Positions 41,742 through 50,853 of a stretch of 64,000 nt of DNA are shown piece by piece (positions within the stretch are counted from its first letter, which is position 1; each line of letters opens with the position of its first letter). The notes beneath the pieces are model-generated. The model did not search any database. It was not told the origin of the DNA and saw only the letters and a list, made by a program, of their open reading frames with translations. The translations under genes were made by a program, and so were the position numbers. Source of the stretch: CBDEFX01 sp965237635 (GTDB lineage: Bacteria > Chloroflexota > Dehalococcoidia > Lucifugimonadales > CAUZJF01); the NCBI GenBank assembly GCA_965237635.1, contig CBDEFX010000001.1, positions 496,001-560,000 on the forward strand. Direction: 5' to 3'.

Positions 41742-43517
41742 CTACTCGATACGAATCTGCTTTAATTTCGGAACGATCATAGGCGTCAACTCGTAGCCCC
41801 GGACGTGCGGCTTTATGAGGGCGTACTGGTCTCCGGTGAACCACAACGGTACCCAGGCGCCGTCGTTAATTATCAGCTCTTCCGCCCGGATATAGAGAGC
41901 GGTGCGCCTGACCACATCCTGCTCCACCCTCGCGTCCTCGAGAATCGAGTCCACCTCAGGGTTGGAGTAGGCCCCATGGTTGATGCTGCTTTCCGTATGA
42001 AACAGGATATCGAGGAAGTCCTGTGGGTCGGGATAGTCGGCCTCCCAGCCGAGGCCGGCGTACGCCTGGAACTTCTTGTCGTCCAGGTCCTGAAGATAGG
42101 TCGCCCACTCGACCTGCTGGATCTCGACCTCCACTCCGAGTAGCTGCTTCCACATCTCGATAATGACCTCGAGGTCAAGGCCGATAGTTCCTCCGGTGCC
42201 GGGCACGGTCACGACTATCCGGGGTGTTTGTTCCTTGGCCCAGGCGGGCGCTTGACTCAGCAGGTCCTGGGCCTCGTCGTAAAACAAGCTGCCCTCTTCT
42301 TTGTTCGCGAGGTAGCCGGCATAGCCTGACTCTCCCAGGAGGCGCACAGCTGCATCGGGGTCATAGGTCAGCCCCTGGAGGTCGGGGTTGTAGCCGGGGA
42401 AACCGGGCGGCAGCACGCCGTAGGCAGGCACTACGAGCTCCGACAGGACCTCCGTAGCGATCAGCTCTTTGTCTACCGCATGGTTGAGCGCCTGGCGGAA
42501 CTTGGCGTCGTCGAAGGGGGCCTGGGTAGCGTTGAATCCGATGTAAGAGACGCTGAATCCGGAAGGAGCCACGACCAGCTCTTTGTTCAAGGGTTCACTG
42601 GGATCGAGAACCCGGTCGAGGTCGAATAGGCCGACGCCGGTGACGTCGAGCTCGTCATTCTCGTACATCGCCATTGCTTGGCCACCGGCCAGGTTCATCA
42701 GGATTCTGTCCACCTTGGCCGGCTCACGGTGATAATCGTCGTAGCGCTCAAGGATTATGCGCTCTCCAATCCGGTACTCCTTGAGCTTGAAAGGCCCGGT
42801 GCCCGCGGGGTTGTCCACCCACCAGTTGCGACCACCGAGCTCGACGGTCTCCTGGTCCAGAACATAGGCCGTGGGATAGGTCAGCTTTGCCAGAAAGTAG
42901 GCCTTAGGGGCGTCTATCGTTATTCGGAGGGTCAGGTCGTCGATGACGGTAATGCCCGAGATCTCAGATGCATTGCCCTCGATATAGTCCATGGCGCCCA
43001 CGATGTCGTTAAGGTAGGTGTCAGCCACCGGCGAGGCGGTCTTCGGGTTCGCGGCCCTCTCGATCGACCACTTGAAGTCGTCCGCGGTCACCGACTTGCC
43101 GTTGTGAAACTTGACGTCGGGGCGGAGGGTGAACGTGTAGACGATGCCGTCATCGATTGTCCAGCTTGCGGCTATGTCCGGGATAAGCGCCAAGTCGGTA
43201 CTGAGGGCCACCAGGCCGCTGAAGATCTCGACCACGATGCCAGCCGACGTTGTGTCGCTGGTGAGGTGCGGGTCGAGCGTCGGTGGATCGCTCCACAGCC
43301 TGCGGAAGACGCCGCCCGATTCCGACGGCTGAGTGGCTGCCGCCGGCTCCGAGGGCGTCGTCACTTCCGGGGCCACCACCGCGGCCGGTCCTGCCGGGGG
43401 AGCCGTCGTCGGCGCGGGAGACGCGCTGGCGGACTCCGTCGGCGTCTCCTCCGCACCGCCACAGGCCGCGGCTCCGAGGACCAGCAGAACGATTGATATA
43501 TACAGTAGCCTTTTCAT
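41742..43517 (-). CDS. ABC transporter substrate-binding lipoprotein (SBP_bac_5)
   Basis: 591 aa. ATG preceded by TAGGAG. Signal peptide with lipobox VLGAAAC (Cys 19), a Ser/Thr/Pro/Ala-rich linker to about residue 65, then the family-5 solute-binding fold: IPDIAASWTIDDGIVYTFTL, RPDVKFHNGKSVTADDFKWS and FRQALNHAVDKELI. Captures oligopeptides or similar ligands for the two permeases downstream. ATPase genes of the dppD/dppF type are not found beside the operon, so they must be elsewhere. Confidence 0.93.
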   Translation of the reverse strand: MKRLLYISIVLLVLGAAACGGAEETPTESASASPAPTTAPPAGPAAVVAPEVTTPSEPAAATQPSESGGVFRRLWSDPPTLDPHLTSDTTSAGIVVEIFSGLVALSTDLALIPDIAASWTIDDGIVYTFTLRPDVKFHNGKSVTADDFKWSIERAANPKTASPVADTYLNDIVGAMDYIEGNASEISGITVIDDLTLRITIDAPKAYFLAKLTYPTAYVLDQETVELGGRNWWVDNPAGTGPFKLKEYRIGERIILERYDDYHREPAKVDRILMNLAGGQAMAMYENDELDVTGVGLFDLDRVLDPSEPLNKELVVAPSGFSVSYIGFNATQAPFDDAKFRQALNHAVDKELIATEVLSELVVPAYGVLPPGFPGYNPDLQGLTYDPDAAVRLLGESGYAGYLANKEEGSLFYDEAQDLLSQAPAWAKEQTPRIVVTVPGTGGTIGLDLEVIIEMWKQLLGVEVEIQQVEWATYLQDLDDKKFQAYAGLGWEADYPDPQDFLDILFHTESSINHGAYSNPEVDSILEDARVEQDVVRRTALYIRAEELIINDGAWVPLWFTGDQYALIKPHVRGYELTPMIVPKLKQIRIE

Positions 43518-43574
43518 GGCACTCCTATCGGTATTGTCTCACGCGACGTGGATATCTAGTAGTGGTTTCTAGGA

Positions 43575-44694
43575 CTAGGACTGACCATTGACTTCAGGGC
43601 TGCCCAAAGTGGATGTAAGGTACGACTTGATAAACTCGTCAATATCTCCGTCCAGCACGGCGTCGGCATCAGAGGTCTCGAAGCTCGTCCGGTGATCCTT
43701 GACCATCCTGTAGGGGTGCAGGACGTAGCTGCGAATCTGATTGCCCCACTCCGGAGATATGTGCGCGCCCCTGAGCTTAGCGACCTCCTCGGCCCTGGTC
43801 TTCATCTGAAGCTCCACGAGGCGGGCGAGCAGAATCCGCATCGCGATCGCCTTGTTCTGGTACTGGGAGCGCTCGTTCTGGCACCTTACTACGATCCCTG
43901 TGGGCAAATGAGTGATGCGGACGGCCGTGGAGTTTTTTTGGACGTTCTGCCCCCCTGCTCCTCCGGCGCGAAAAACATCGATCTTTATATCCCCGGGATC
44001 GATAGCGACGTCTACCCCCTCTTCAGCCTCGGGGAGCGCCTCCAGCAGGGCAAACGAAGTATGCCTCGCGTGGTCGGCGTCGAACGGGGACAGGCGGACC
44101 AGCCTGTGCACGCCACGCTCAGCCTTGAGGTAACCATATGCGTAGTCCCCGGTGATCTGGATTACCGAGCTTTTGACGCCAGCCTCTTCGCCCGGTGAGA
44201 CGTCGAGGACCTCGGTCTTGAACTCGCGTCGCTCGGCCCATCTCAGGTACATCCGCATGAGCATCCGGACCCAGTCCTGCGACTCGACGCCCCCGGCCCC
44301 CGCGTGGACCGCAACGATGGCGTTTCTTCGGTCATACTCCCCGGAGAGGACCAGCTTGAATTCCTGGGTATCCAGCTCATGGGTTATCTGGGCAACCTCG
44401 TCGACAAATGTGTCGAGAAGCGAGTCGTCCTTCTCCTCCAACGCCAGAGCAAGCAGCTCGTCGACCGACTCGGCCTGCCCGTCGAGTCCTCTCCACCGCT
44501 CCACCCCTTCCTTCAGCTCGGCCAGCTTCTTCATCTTTTGTTGCGCCTGTCTGGGGTCGTCCCAGAAAGAAGGGTCGGCTGACTCGCGCTCGACCGCCGC
44601 AATCTCGTTCTCTTTGCCTGCCAGGTCAAAGACGCACCATGATGTCGGATATCCTCTCCCTTAGCCGAGCCACTTCGCCTTTTAGCTCATACAT
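43575..44694 (-). CDS. prfB: Peptide chain release factor 2 with programmed frameshift
   Basis: Zero frame starts at ATG 44694 (MYELKGEVARLRERISDIMV then Arg-Leu) and meets CTT TGA at 44631-44626. A +1 shift on CTTTGA continues as DLAGKENEIAAVERESADPS, the classical RF2 sequence. The rest carries the SPF stop-codon recognition motif (RLSPFDADHARHTSF) and the GGQ motif (RAGGAGGQNVQKNSTAVR). Termination at UGA and UAA. The UGA in the shift site gives autoregulation by RF2 level. The usual Shine-Dalgarno-like stimulator three bases upstream of the slip is weak here. Confidence 0.96.
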
Positions 44695-44779
44695 TGTATA
44701 CGGCCTCTACGATGTAGACGGTTTCTTCGTATGCTGAAACGCGCCCAGGATGTTTGGGTTAGCCCAAACGTACTGACTC

Positions 44780-44785
44780 ATTATA
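44780..44785 (-). promoter_or_regulatory. Possible prfB -10 box
   Basis: Minus-strand GATATAATG contains TATAAT about 85 nt before the prfB start; no convincing -35 is seen. A palindrome GTTTGGGTTAGCCCAAAC (about 44753-44770) lies between it and the gene. Confidence 0.4.
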
Positions 44786-44889
44786 TCAGGGGCTCCGTAG
44801 ATTCGTCCGAGGGGCAACGGCCTTGGACTTAAAGTCATATGCGAGGCTTGCTCATTCCCGTCGAACCTGTCCTTCCAATTGGGACGCGG

Positions 44890-45253
44890 GGGCTGCCCTT
44901 CCAATCGGGACGCGGGGGCTGCGCTCCCTCGGACGTAGGGGCGGGTTTCAAACCCGCCCTCTCCTCATTCGACGGGACCGCAACTAGCTGGGCTGTATCG
45001 GCAAGACGACGTGGGACGGTCGGTCGGTGCTGTGGTAGACGGTCTGAAACGCGACCTCGAAGACGTAAGGGGGCTGCCCTTCCAATCGGGACGTTAGCGG
45101 TTGCGCTCCCTCAGACGTAGGGTCGGGTTTCAAACCCGCCCTCTCCTCCTTCGACAGGACCCCAACTAACGGAGCTGTATCGGCAGGACGACGTGGGACG
45201 GACGGGCCGTGCTGTGGTAGACGGTCTGAAGCGCGACCTGGAAGTCCCTCTCC
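44890..45253. repeat. Tandem duplication of about 182 bp including a gene end
   Basis: Two imperfect copies with a 181-182 bp period. Each has CTGCCCTTCCAATCGGGACG (44893 and 45074), a GGGCGGGTTTCAAACCCGCCC hairpin, CTCTCCTC.TTCGAC.GGACC and then GCTGTATCGGCA.GACGACG (44992 and 45174). The second copy contains the last 29 or so codons of the CocE-type hydrolase gene; the first copy is a diverged, untranslated duplicate of that gene end. Confidence 0.85.
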
Positions 45254-47028
45254 AGACCTAGAGGTCCGCCGGTGTTGGGGTTCACGTCGAAGCGAGGCCA
45301 GTTGCTGCTGCTGACGTCTAGTCTGACCCGGTGGCCCCTCCGAAAGATATTGGAAGTCGGGTAGAGCTGAAAGACGAGCTCGTAGGGCTGGCCCGGTGTC
45401 AAAAGCTCGGCTTTCTCCCAGCCGTTCCGGTACCTGGCCCGAATGATGGAGTCCGTGATGTTTATCGCGAGTCCCGCAGGATAGTCGGCCGTAGGCGGGT
45501 GTACGTCCACCAGCTTTGCCGTGAAGTCGGTATCGACCGCCGACGATGCCGCCCAGAGGTGCATCTCGACCGGCCCGGTCACCTCCAGGTCGTGGTCAAG
45601 AAACGGCGACTGGAAGCTGAGGACGTCGCCGCGCGAACTAAGCGGCTGGGTGTCCTTGCAGCCGTGGAAGTCCGGCCGACCCCGCTGGTCATATGCGCCG
45701 GGCCTGATCACAGAGTCGGCCGCCGAAATCCCACCGCCGATCGTCGGCACCGGGTCGGAGGGGTCGAATGTGAACTTCGTCGATAGACTCAAAGCGCTGT
45801 CGTTTGGCTCGTCCGGCGACAGGGCGCCGCTTCCATGCAGGTAGTACGCAGTCAGACGCGTTCCCTCCGGCGGCCAATCGCTCTCGTCGCGCCAGTAGCC
45901 ACCGCGATCGAGCCGGACGGGGTAGTCGCCCGGCCCCCGGCCAAGCGGCCCCTTGAATGACCGGCCGCCGTCCCCAGTGCCCATGGTGAAAATGCGCACC
46001 GGTGACCAGTCGGTGACCTCTGTACGCATCTCCTTCAGGTAGTGGTCGAACCACGCCAGTCGGAGGTCGTTGTAGTCAATGTGCGCCTCGGTGCCAAAGT
46101 CCACGTCTCCGGCATACGTGTCACCCCAGGCGCTGTGAGTCCACGGCCCCATGATCAGCCGCTGGGGCGACTTTTTTCGCTCCCTGAACGCAACGAAGTT
46201 CTCGCACGTCGCTCGCGCATAGGAGTCGTACCACCCGCCGAGATACAGGGTCGGGACGTCGGCATGCTCGTCGTAGTACTCCGATATCGCGTACCCCCGC
46301 TGCTTCCAGTAATCGTCGTAGTCGCCATGGGTGAGGATGTCGATCGCCCACCTCTCGTATGACGGCAGCCGGCTCAGAATAGTCGCACCTTCTTCCAACG
46401 GGAAGCGGTCGACGATGTCGGGTAGGTCCTCGTTGAAGGTCTTTGTCAGGGCCGACCTGAGGGGCGGATCGTCCCTCGCCTCCTTGCTCGTGACGGCCAT
46501 GCGAAACACATATACGAGAAAACGTTGCTCGAGTGCGCCGTTGTGCCTCATCGAGCAGTGGTAGTAGTTCGACGCGCCGACGGAGACAATCATCGTCTCA
46601 AGGTGCGGAGGGTTGAGGGTGGCGAGAGCAGATTGATCGCTGCCAGCATACGAGCCTCCCATAGTCCCGACGCTCCCGGCGCTCCACGGTTGAGCGGCCA
46701 ACCACTCGACCGCGTCGTAGCCGTCGGGAGCCTCCCGAGCGAACGGGTACCACTCCCCCTCCGACTCAAACCGGCCACGAACGTCCTGAATCGCGCAGAC
46801 GTACCCCCTCCGTGCGAAATACTTGCCGTTCGTGACATTCTCGGCCGACCGCTTGTCGTAAGGAGTCCGCTCCAGGAGAACCGGGAATCTGCCGTCGGCA
46901 CGACGACCGCCGATGGCCGGTAGGTAGACATCGGTAGCCAGCCCGACGCCGTCGCGCGCCGTCACCATGGCATCGTACTCGCAGATAGTGTCGTACTCTT
47001 GGTGAGAGCCGGAATAAGTCTGGGTCAT
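45166..47028 (-). CDS. CocE/NonD-family hydrolase (X-Pro dipeptidyl-peptidase S15-like)
   Basis: 620 aa. The alpha/beta-hydrolase domain has LLERTPYDKRSAEN, the nucleophile elbow GTMGGSYAGSDQ (Ser about 135) and a distal jelly-roll C-terminal domain (from about 400; PVEMHLWAASSAVDTDFTAK). A WYDSYARAT loop and MGPWTHSAWGD contain the expected Asp/His region. No signal peptide. Family members hydrolyse acyl esters or X-Pro peptides. Its 3' end is duplicated in tandem just downstream. Confidence 0.9.
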   Translation of the reverse strand: MTQTYSGSHQEYDTICEYDAMVTARDGVGLATDVYLPAIGGRRADGRFPVLLERTPYDKRSAENVTNGKYFARRGYVCAIQDVRGRFESEGEWYPFAREAPDGYDAVEWLAAQPWSAGSVGTMGGSYAGSDQSALATLNPPHLETMIVSVGASNYYHCSMRHNGALEQRFLVYVFRMAVTSKEARDDPPLRSALTKTFNEDLPDIVDRFPLEEGATILSRLPSYERWAIDILTHGDYDDYWKQRGYAISEYYDEHADVPTLYLGGWYDSYARATCENFVAFRERKKSPQRLIMGPWTHSAWGDTYAGDVDFGTEAHIDYNDLRLAWFDHYLKEMRTEVTDWSPVRIFTMGTGDGGRSFKGPLGRGPGDYPVRLDRGGYWRDESDWPPEGTRLTAYYLHGSGALSPDEPNDSALSLSTKFTFDPSDPVPTIGGGISAADSVIRPGAYDQRGRPDFHGCKDTQPLSSRGDVLSFQSPFLDHDLEVTGPVEMHLWAASSAVDTDFTAKLVDVHPPTADYPAGLAINITDSIIRARYRNGWEKAELLTPGQPYELVFQLYPTSNIFRRGHRVRLDVSSSNWPRFDVNPNTGGPLGLERDFQVALQTVYHSTARPSHVVLPIQLR

Positions 47029-47092
47029 TGGGTTTGGGGTTCAGTGTACGGGGTACAGGGTATGGGGTATGGGATACTACAATGGCATACTC

Positions 47093-47464
47093 CTAGGTCA
47101 CCCCATGTGCGGGTTTTTCGAGATGTTTCCCTGAGTCCGCTTCAGGCGGACGAAGGGCCTGGGGCGGTGAGGTTCTTCCGTCCCACGAATCAGCGAGGTC
47201 CATCCAATTGGGGTTCGCCGTCTCAATGAGCTCGACCTTCTTGCTTCGACGCCACCCTTTGATCTGCTTCTCCCTGATTCTCGCAGATTCTAGGCTCTCG
47301 GTGGTTTGCCAGTACACAAGCCTCGAGACGTTGTACTTCTTGGTGAATCCCGGCACAAGCTTATTTCGATGCTCGTACACTCGACGGTTCAAGTCATTGG
47401 TTACGCCCGTGTAAAGCGTTCCTCGATAACTACTCATAATGTAAACGTAGTACTGGCTCACCAC
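47093..47464 (-). CDS. GIY-YIG endonuclease-domain protein nested in a repeat
   Basis: 123 aa. YYVYIMSSYRGTLYTGVTND is the GIY-YIG core, followed by the catalytic Arg and Glu regions NRRVYEHRNKLVPGFTKKYN and SARIREKQIKGWRRSKKVEL, as in the small UPF0213-like family. The last about 30 codons (from DGRTSPPQALRPPEADSG on) are read out of one half of an intergenic hairpin repeat, and the other half of the repeat lies just upstream of its start. It may be a selfish nuclease that uses the repeat as home. Confidence 0.88.
   Translation of the reverse strand: MVSQYYVYIMSSYRGTLYTGVTNDLNRRVYEHRNKLVPGFTKKYNVSRLVYWQTTESLESARIREKQIKGWRRSKKVELIETANPNWMDLADSWDGRTSPPQALRPPEADSGKHLEKPAHGVT
47128..47170. repeat. 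Left half of repeat around GIY-YIG gene
   Basis: TCCCTGAGTCCGCTTCAGGCGGACGAAGGGCCTGGGGCGG: same framework as 41526-41571 (TCCCTGAGTCC, hairpin, GGACGAAGGGCCTGGGG), with the hairpin core changed to GTCCGC/GCGGAC. Confidence 0.75.
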
Positions 47465-47478
47465 AATGACCGAATCCC

Positions 47479-47520
47479 CACCCCAGATTCTTCCCCCGAC
47501 GCCGCATCGGGGTCAGAAAA
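47479..47520. repeat. Right half of repeat around GIY-YIG gene
   Basis: CACCCCAGATTCTTCCCCCG then a CCGACGCCGCATCGGGG-type hairpin and TCAGAAAAC. Same framework as 41593-41642 in the undisturbed copy; a further copy of this half is at 50695-50727. Confidence 0.75.
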
Positions 47521-47612
47521 CATCCTATGCCGTTTCGTTCTCATCCAGAAACTTGCACATCGGGTTAGGTAGTTTCCGGGAGGTCCGAGTGTGGCAGCGG
47601 CCATAGGTCCGG

Positions 47613-48311
47613 TTAACAGAGCAACAGCACTTCTCCCAACGAGGAGACCCTGGCACCATCCCAGCTCTGGCGTTTGCCATCTTCGGTATCGTCTGGGGTC
47701 CGAATCAGGACCGCGTCCATACCCACCTCAGACGCTCCAGTAAGCTCGTTGCTGCTCCCGTCGCCCACGTAGAGGCACCTCTCTGGCTCAACGCCCAAAC
47801 GTTCACAGCCTAGCAAGTATATTTGAGGATTGGGTTTCAGAAGACCAACTTCACATGAGAGGACGGCAGTATCAAGGTGCTGATTGAACGGAGTGGTAGG
47901 CCACAGAACGGATATCGGGTCCGCGCAATTGCTGACGAGCCCGACCTTATAGCTCCTGGCCTTCAGTGTTTCCAGCGTCTCTACCGCGTCATCGCGAGGC
48001 AGCAGCGCTTGACGATAGTAGTCGGTCCGTATCCGCACTGCATCTTGTACCAGGGCAGTGTCGACAGAGATACCAAGCTCCTGCAATATGAACTTGAGAC
48101 CGGCCTCGGTGCTCGGGATGTCACCGGAGTTACGGCGAGACACGGTCACATCCCAAAGCCCCACGAAGTCTTCCTGAGGCACACCAACGGCGTCGGCCAT
48201 CTCGGTCTTGACCCGCCGACTCCTAGCGGCGTTTTGTTCTGGGTGACCTACGTCGTCGACAAGAGTCCCGAAGAGGTCAAATATCACAGCGTCGTATTTA
48301 CGGGCGCTCAA
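47613..48311 (-). CDS. HAD-superfamily hydrolase (subfamily IA)
   Basis: 232 aa, TTG start with AGGGGAAGA upstream. Motif I IFDLFGTLVDD (nucleophile Asp about 10), motif II in GLVSNCADP, motif III Lys in GLLKPNPQIYLLGCERLGV and motif IV GDGSSNELTGASEVGMDAV are all present. A phosphatase or dehalogenase-like role is possible; the substrate is unknown. The DLFG form (not DxDG) occurs in several subfamily IA members. Confidence 0.9.
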   Translation of the reverse strand: MSARKYDAVIFDLFGTLVDDVGHPEQNAARSRRVKTEMADAVGVPQEDFVGLWDVTVSRRNSGDIPSTEAGLKFILQELGISVDTALVQDAVRIRTDYYRQALLPRDDAVETLETLKARSYKVGLVSNCADPISVLWPTTPFNQHLDTAVLSCEVGLLKPNPQIYLLGCERLGVEPERCLYVGDGSSNELTGASEVGMDAVLIRTPDDTEDGKRQSWDGARVSSLGEVLLLC

Positions 48312-48323
48312 TCTTCCCCTCGA

Positions 48324-50693
48324 CTACCCTAACGGGTCGGTCAGTACCCCAAACCCCGTCTCCGGTCTCAGCTCTTGGTGGGTCTCGGCTTCAGCAGCTA
48401 TGCGGTCCCAATCGTAGAGCATCGGTATAAGCCGGACGTCGCCCCAGATGGGTGCCTGGTCCGCATAGTGGGGGCTGCCCGGATGGCCGGAAGCGCCGAG
48501 CGGTATTATCCATCGGGAGTTGTCCCAGTCGCTGATGTCGAACACGTAACGAGCTATGGAGGTGCCTGTGACCGTGAACGGCTCGGACGGACGATAGCCC
48601 ATCGCATGGGGCGTGTCCCCGTCGCCTCCGACGGGCATGGACGGAGGGTCGAGGACCTCGGCCATTTCAGGGAAGGACTCCGAGAGAGCATGCCGAGAGC
48701 GGGTCACGTGTATCCCCCCCCACTTCCACGAGCTCACGTCATCACCGAGCCGGTCCTTCAGATAGGCGACCCCGTCGACTAGCGCTTGGGCCATCAAGGA
48801 GCTCCAGTCGGTGCCTGGCGGCAACAAGGACGTATCGTCCTCCTTCGCCATCTCGACGAACTCAGCCTCCAAACGGACGCGGTGGAAAGGCGCGCCCCGG
48901 TCCAACCCCGTGACCGCCTCCTCAGTCAACGGGCCCAGCGCGTGTTCTAGCAGTCGTCTGTTGAGTTTCAGCCGAAATGCGCTGTAGATACTAGGCTCGA
49001 CGGCGTCCCGGTCCATCGTGCCGTCCCAGGCCAGAAGTCTCTGCCTGGCGTCGGCGGAAAGGTCGTCGAGGGGCTGGACGTTGGACAGCAGCCGCACAAA
49101 GGCCTGCGCCGGCATTGAGACCTCGTCACCATGGACAGATGCCATGTCTTCCACCGTCGCATCGTTTAGTTGCTGGATCCTTTCGGCGATTCGGCGGGCG
49201 CGGAACTCGGGTGAAAACTCTATCCCGATATAGTGTTGGTAGCTGTCGTCGACGATCCGGTTGTTGGCCGTAACGATATACCCACGCTCCGGGTTGCGGG
49301 ACCTCACAAGCTCCTCGAACGGGACGAAGCCCTCCCATTCGTGCTCGCCCGTCCAGCCGGGCACCGGCAGCCAGGCGTTGGCCATCGACCGGATGGGCAG
49401 CTTCCCTCGGTTGAGGTACCCGATATCGCCGTGTACGTCGCCGAAAACAAAATTGTGAGAAGGTTCGACCCAGTCCCGCATGGACTCGTCAAGCTCATCT
49501 GCGGAACGGGCGCGCAGCATCCGGGGAAGACACTCGGGCCCTTTGTTGGGGCCTGAGGTACTCGTGTATTTGAACGCGGCTGCGTAGCCCGTGGTCGGTT
49601 CGCCGGCGATGACGGGTCCATGATGAGTTACGGTGACGTCCACCTCGATGGAATCGCTGCCTTTGACTTCGATGACCTCGTGCCGGACGTCCGCCTGCTT
49701 CCACTCCCCCTTGAATTCGTACTGAGTGGGAGAGTCCAGGTCGAAGCGCTCGACATACAGGTCCTGGTAGTCCGCCTGGGCGTGGGTTACGCACCAGGCA
49801 ACATGGGCGTTGTGACCGAAGTGCGGGAAGCCGGGAAACCCCGGGAACGAGAGGCCGATGGCATCGAACTCCGGACACGCAATGTGGTTCTGATAGTAGA
49901 CGTTGGGGGTATCTAGCACACGGTGAGGGTCGCCGGCCAAGAGCGGTCTACCGGAGGCCGTGCGGTTTCCCGAGAGCGCCCAGTTGTTGCTTCCACCATC
50001 GACATCGCCGAGCCAGACGGTGACCTCGGCGCCCGCTCTTAGGTGCGCCAACCCCTCGGAGACGTGCCCAAGGTACTCCGTCCCAGGCGGAGCGATGAGC
50101 AGATGGCCTTCTCTGTAGCCAGGTAGTATCGAAGCGGCCTTTTCGGGTCCCAGAGTGTTCACGAGGCGGGCCTTCCACAACTTGGACTCGAACAGTCCCA
50201 TCAGGATGTGCCTAGCTTTGAAAACGGCGATACAGTCCCACGGCTCCCAGGCCTCCGGCTCAGCCTCCAACAGGGCGTACTCGACCGGTAGCGAACCGGT
50301 GCTTTGAATGAAGGCGTTGACTCCTGCCGCGTATGCGTCGAACATCGCCCTGGTTTCCGAATTCACTGCAGCATAGTCGCTCTCCACAGAAGGGTGGATC
50401 TGGAACCTTCGCATCAGAACGTCCTGGTCTATCGCGACCGTCCCGGCGTACTCGGCCCAGCGTCCGTATGCCCAGTGCCGGTCTTGGTCCATGTGCCATA
50501 GACGGTCCTGTGCTGTAACGAACCCCTGCCCGAAAAAGGCGTCGCGTGTCGAACGAGCTCTGACGTGGGGGATACCGTACGCATCCCGATGCACCTGGAC
50601 CGTGTCGGCCGGCCCTTTAAGATGCAGGGTCTTAGACATGTCCGGCAGCGCGGCCTCGAGGTCTTTTTTCGTCGTTGACAACGTTGCCGGCAC
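48324..50693 (-). CDS. Penicillin acylase-family Ntn hydrolase
   Basis: 789 aa, GTG start at 50693 (ATG at 50639 is an alternative). A precursor with alpha chain, spacer and beta chain: the predicted autocleavage site and N-terminal nucleophile Ser is in DVDGGSNNWALSGNRTAS (about residue 236). The preceding QGFVTAQDRLWHMDQDRHWA and following AGDPHRVLDTPNVYYQ and FPGFPGFPHFGHN are family landmarks. No clear signal peptide, unlike secreted penicillin G acylase. Likely amide hydrolysis (acyl-homoserine lactones, beta-lactams or other N-acyl compounds). Confidence 0.92.
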   Translation of the reverse strand: MPATLSTTKKDLEAALPDMSKTLHLKGPADTVQVHRDAYGIPHVRARSTRDAFFGQGFVTAQDRLWHMDQDRHWAYGRWAEYAGTVAIDQDVLMRRFQIHPSVESDYAAVNSETRAMFDAYAAGVNAFIQSTGSLPVEYALLEAEPEAWEPWDCIAVFKARHILMGLFESKLWKARLVNTLGPEKAASILPGYREGHLLIAPPGTEYLGHVSEGLAHLRAGAEVTVWLGDVDGGSNNWALSGNRTASGRPLLAGDPHRVLDTPNVYYQNHIACPEFDAIGLSFPGFPGFPHFGHNAHVAWCVTHAQADYQDLYVERFDLDSPTQYEFKGEWKQADVRHEVIEVKGSDSIEVDVTVTHHGPVIAGEPTTGYAAAFKYTSTSGPNKGPECLPRMLRARSADELDESMRDWVEPSHNFVFGDVHGDIGYLNRGKLPIRSMANAWLPVPGWTGEHEWEGFVPFEELVRSRNPERGYIVTANNRIVDDSYQHYIGIEFSPEFRARRIAERIQQLNDATVEDMASVHGDEVSMPAQAFVRLLSNVQPLDDLSADARQRLLAWDGTMDRDAVEPSIYSAFRLKLNRRLLEHALGPLTEEAVTGLDRGAPFHRVRLEAEFVEMAKEDDTSLLPPGTDWSSLMAQALVDGVAYLKDRLGDDVSSWKWGGIHVTRSRHALSESFPEMAEVLDPPSMPVGGDGDTPHAMGYRPSEPFTVTGTSIARYVFDISDWDNSRWIIPLGASGHPGSPHYADQAPIWGDVRLIPMLYDWDRIAAEAETHQELRPETGFGVLTDPLG

Positions 50694-50694
50694 C

Positions 50695-50727
50695 TCATTC
50701 TTCCCCCGACGCCGCGTCGGGGTCAGA
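50695..50727. repeat. Copy of hairpin repeat, right half only
   Basis: TCATTCTTCCCCCGACGCCG then CGTCGGGGTCAGAAAACCT; same as the right half of the GIY-YIG-bearing repeat. Confidence 0.65.
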
Positions 50728-50780
50728 AAACCTCATAAAGCGATGTTGTAGGGCCCTGTCCTAGGGAGGCCAAACAAATG

Positions 50781-50814
50781 AAAGGGGGTAGACGTTCAAA
50801 AGTCTACCCCCTTT
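50781..50814 (-). terminator. Rho-independent terminator of the DUF11 gene
   Basis: Perfect 13-bp stem AAAGGGGGTAGAC / GTCTACCCCCTTT with an 8-nt loop; on the minus strand it is followed by TTTCATTTGTTT. It lies 40 bp after the DUF11 gene stop. Confidence 0.88.
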
Positions 50815-50853
50815 GTTCAGCTAACCTAGGTCCGCCGTAGCGAACCTTCAGCA

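Noticed and set aside
42678..43496. 272-codon plus-strand frame
   Set aside because: Shadow of the binding-protein gene; no ribosome site or family motif.
45166..45253. Second, independent hydrolase gene in the tandem duplication
   Set aside because: Only about 29 codons of the gene end are duplicated and the outer copy has no open frame linked to a start.
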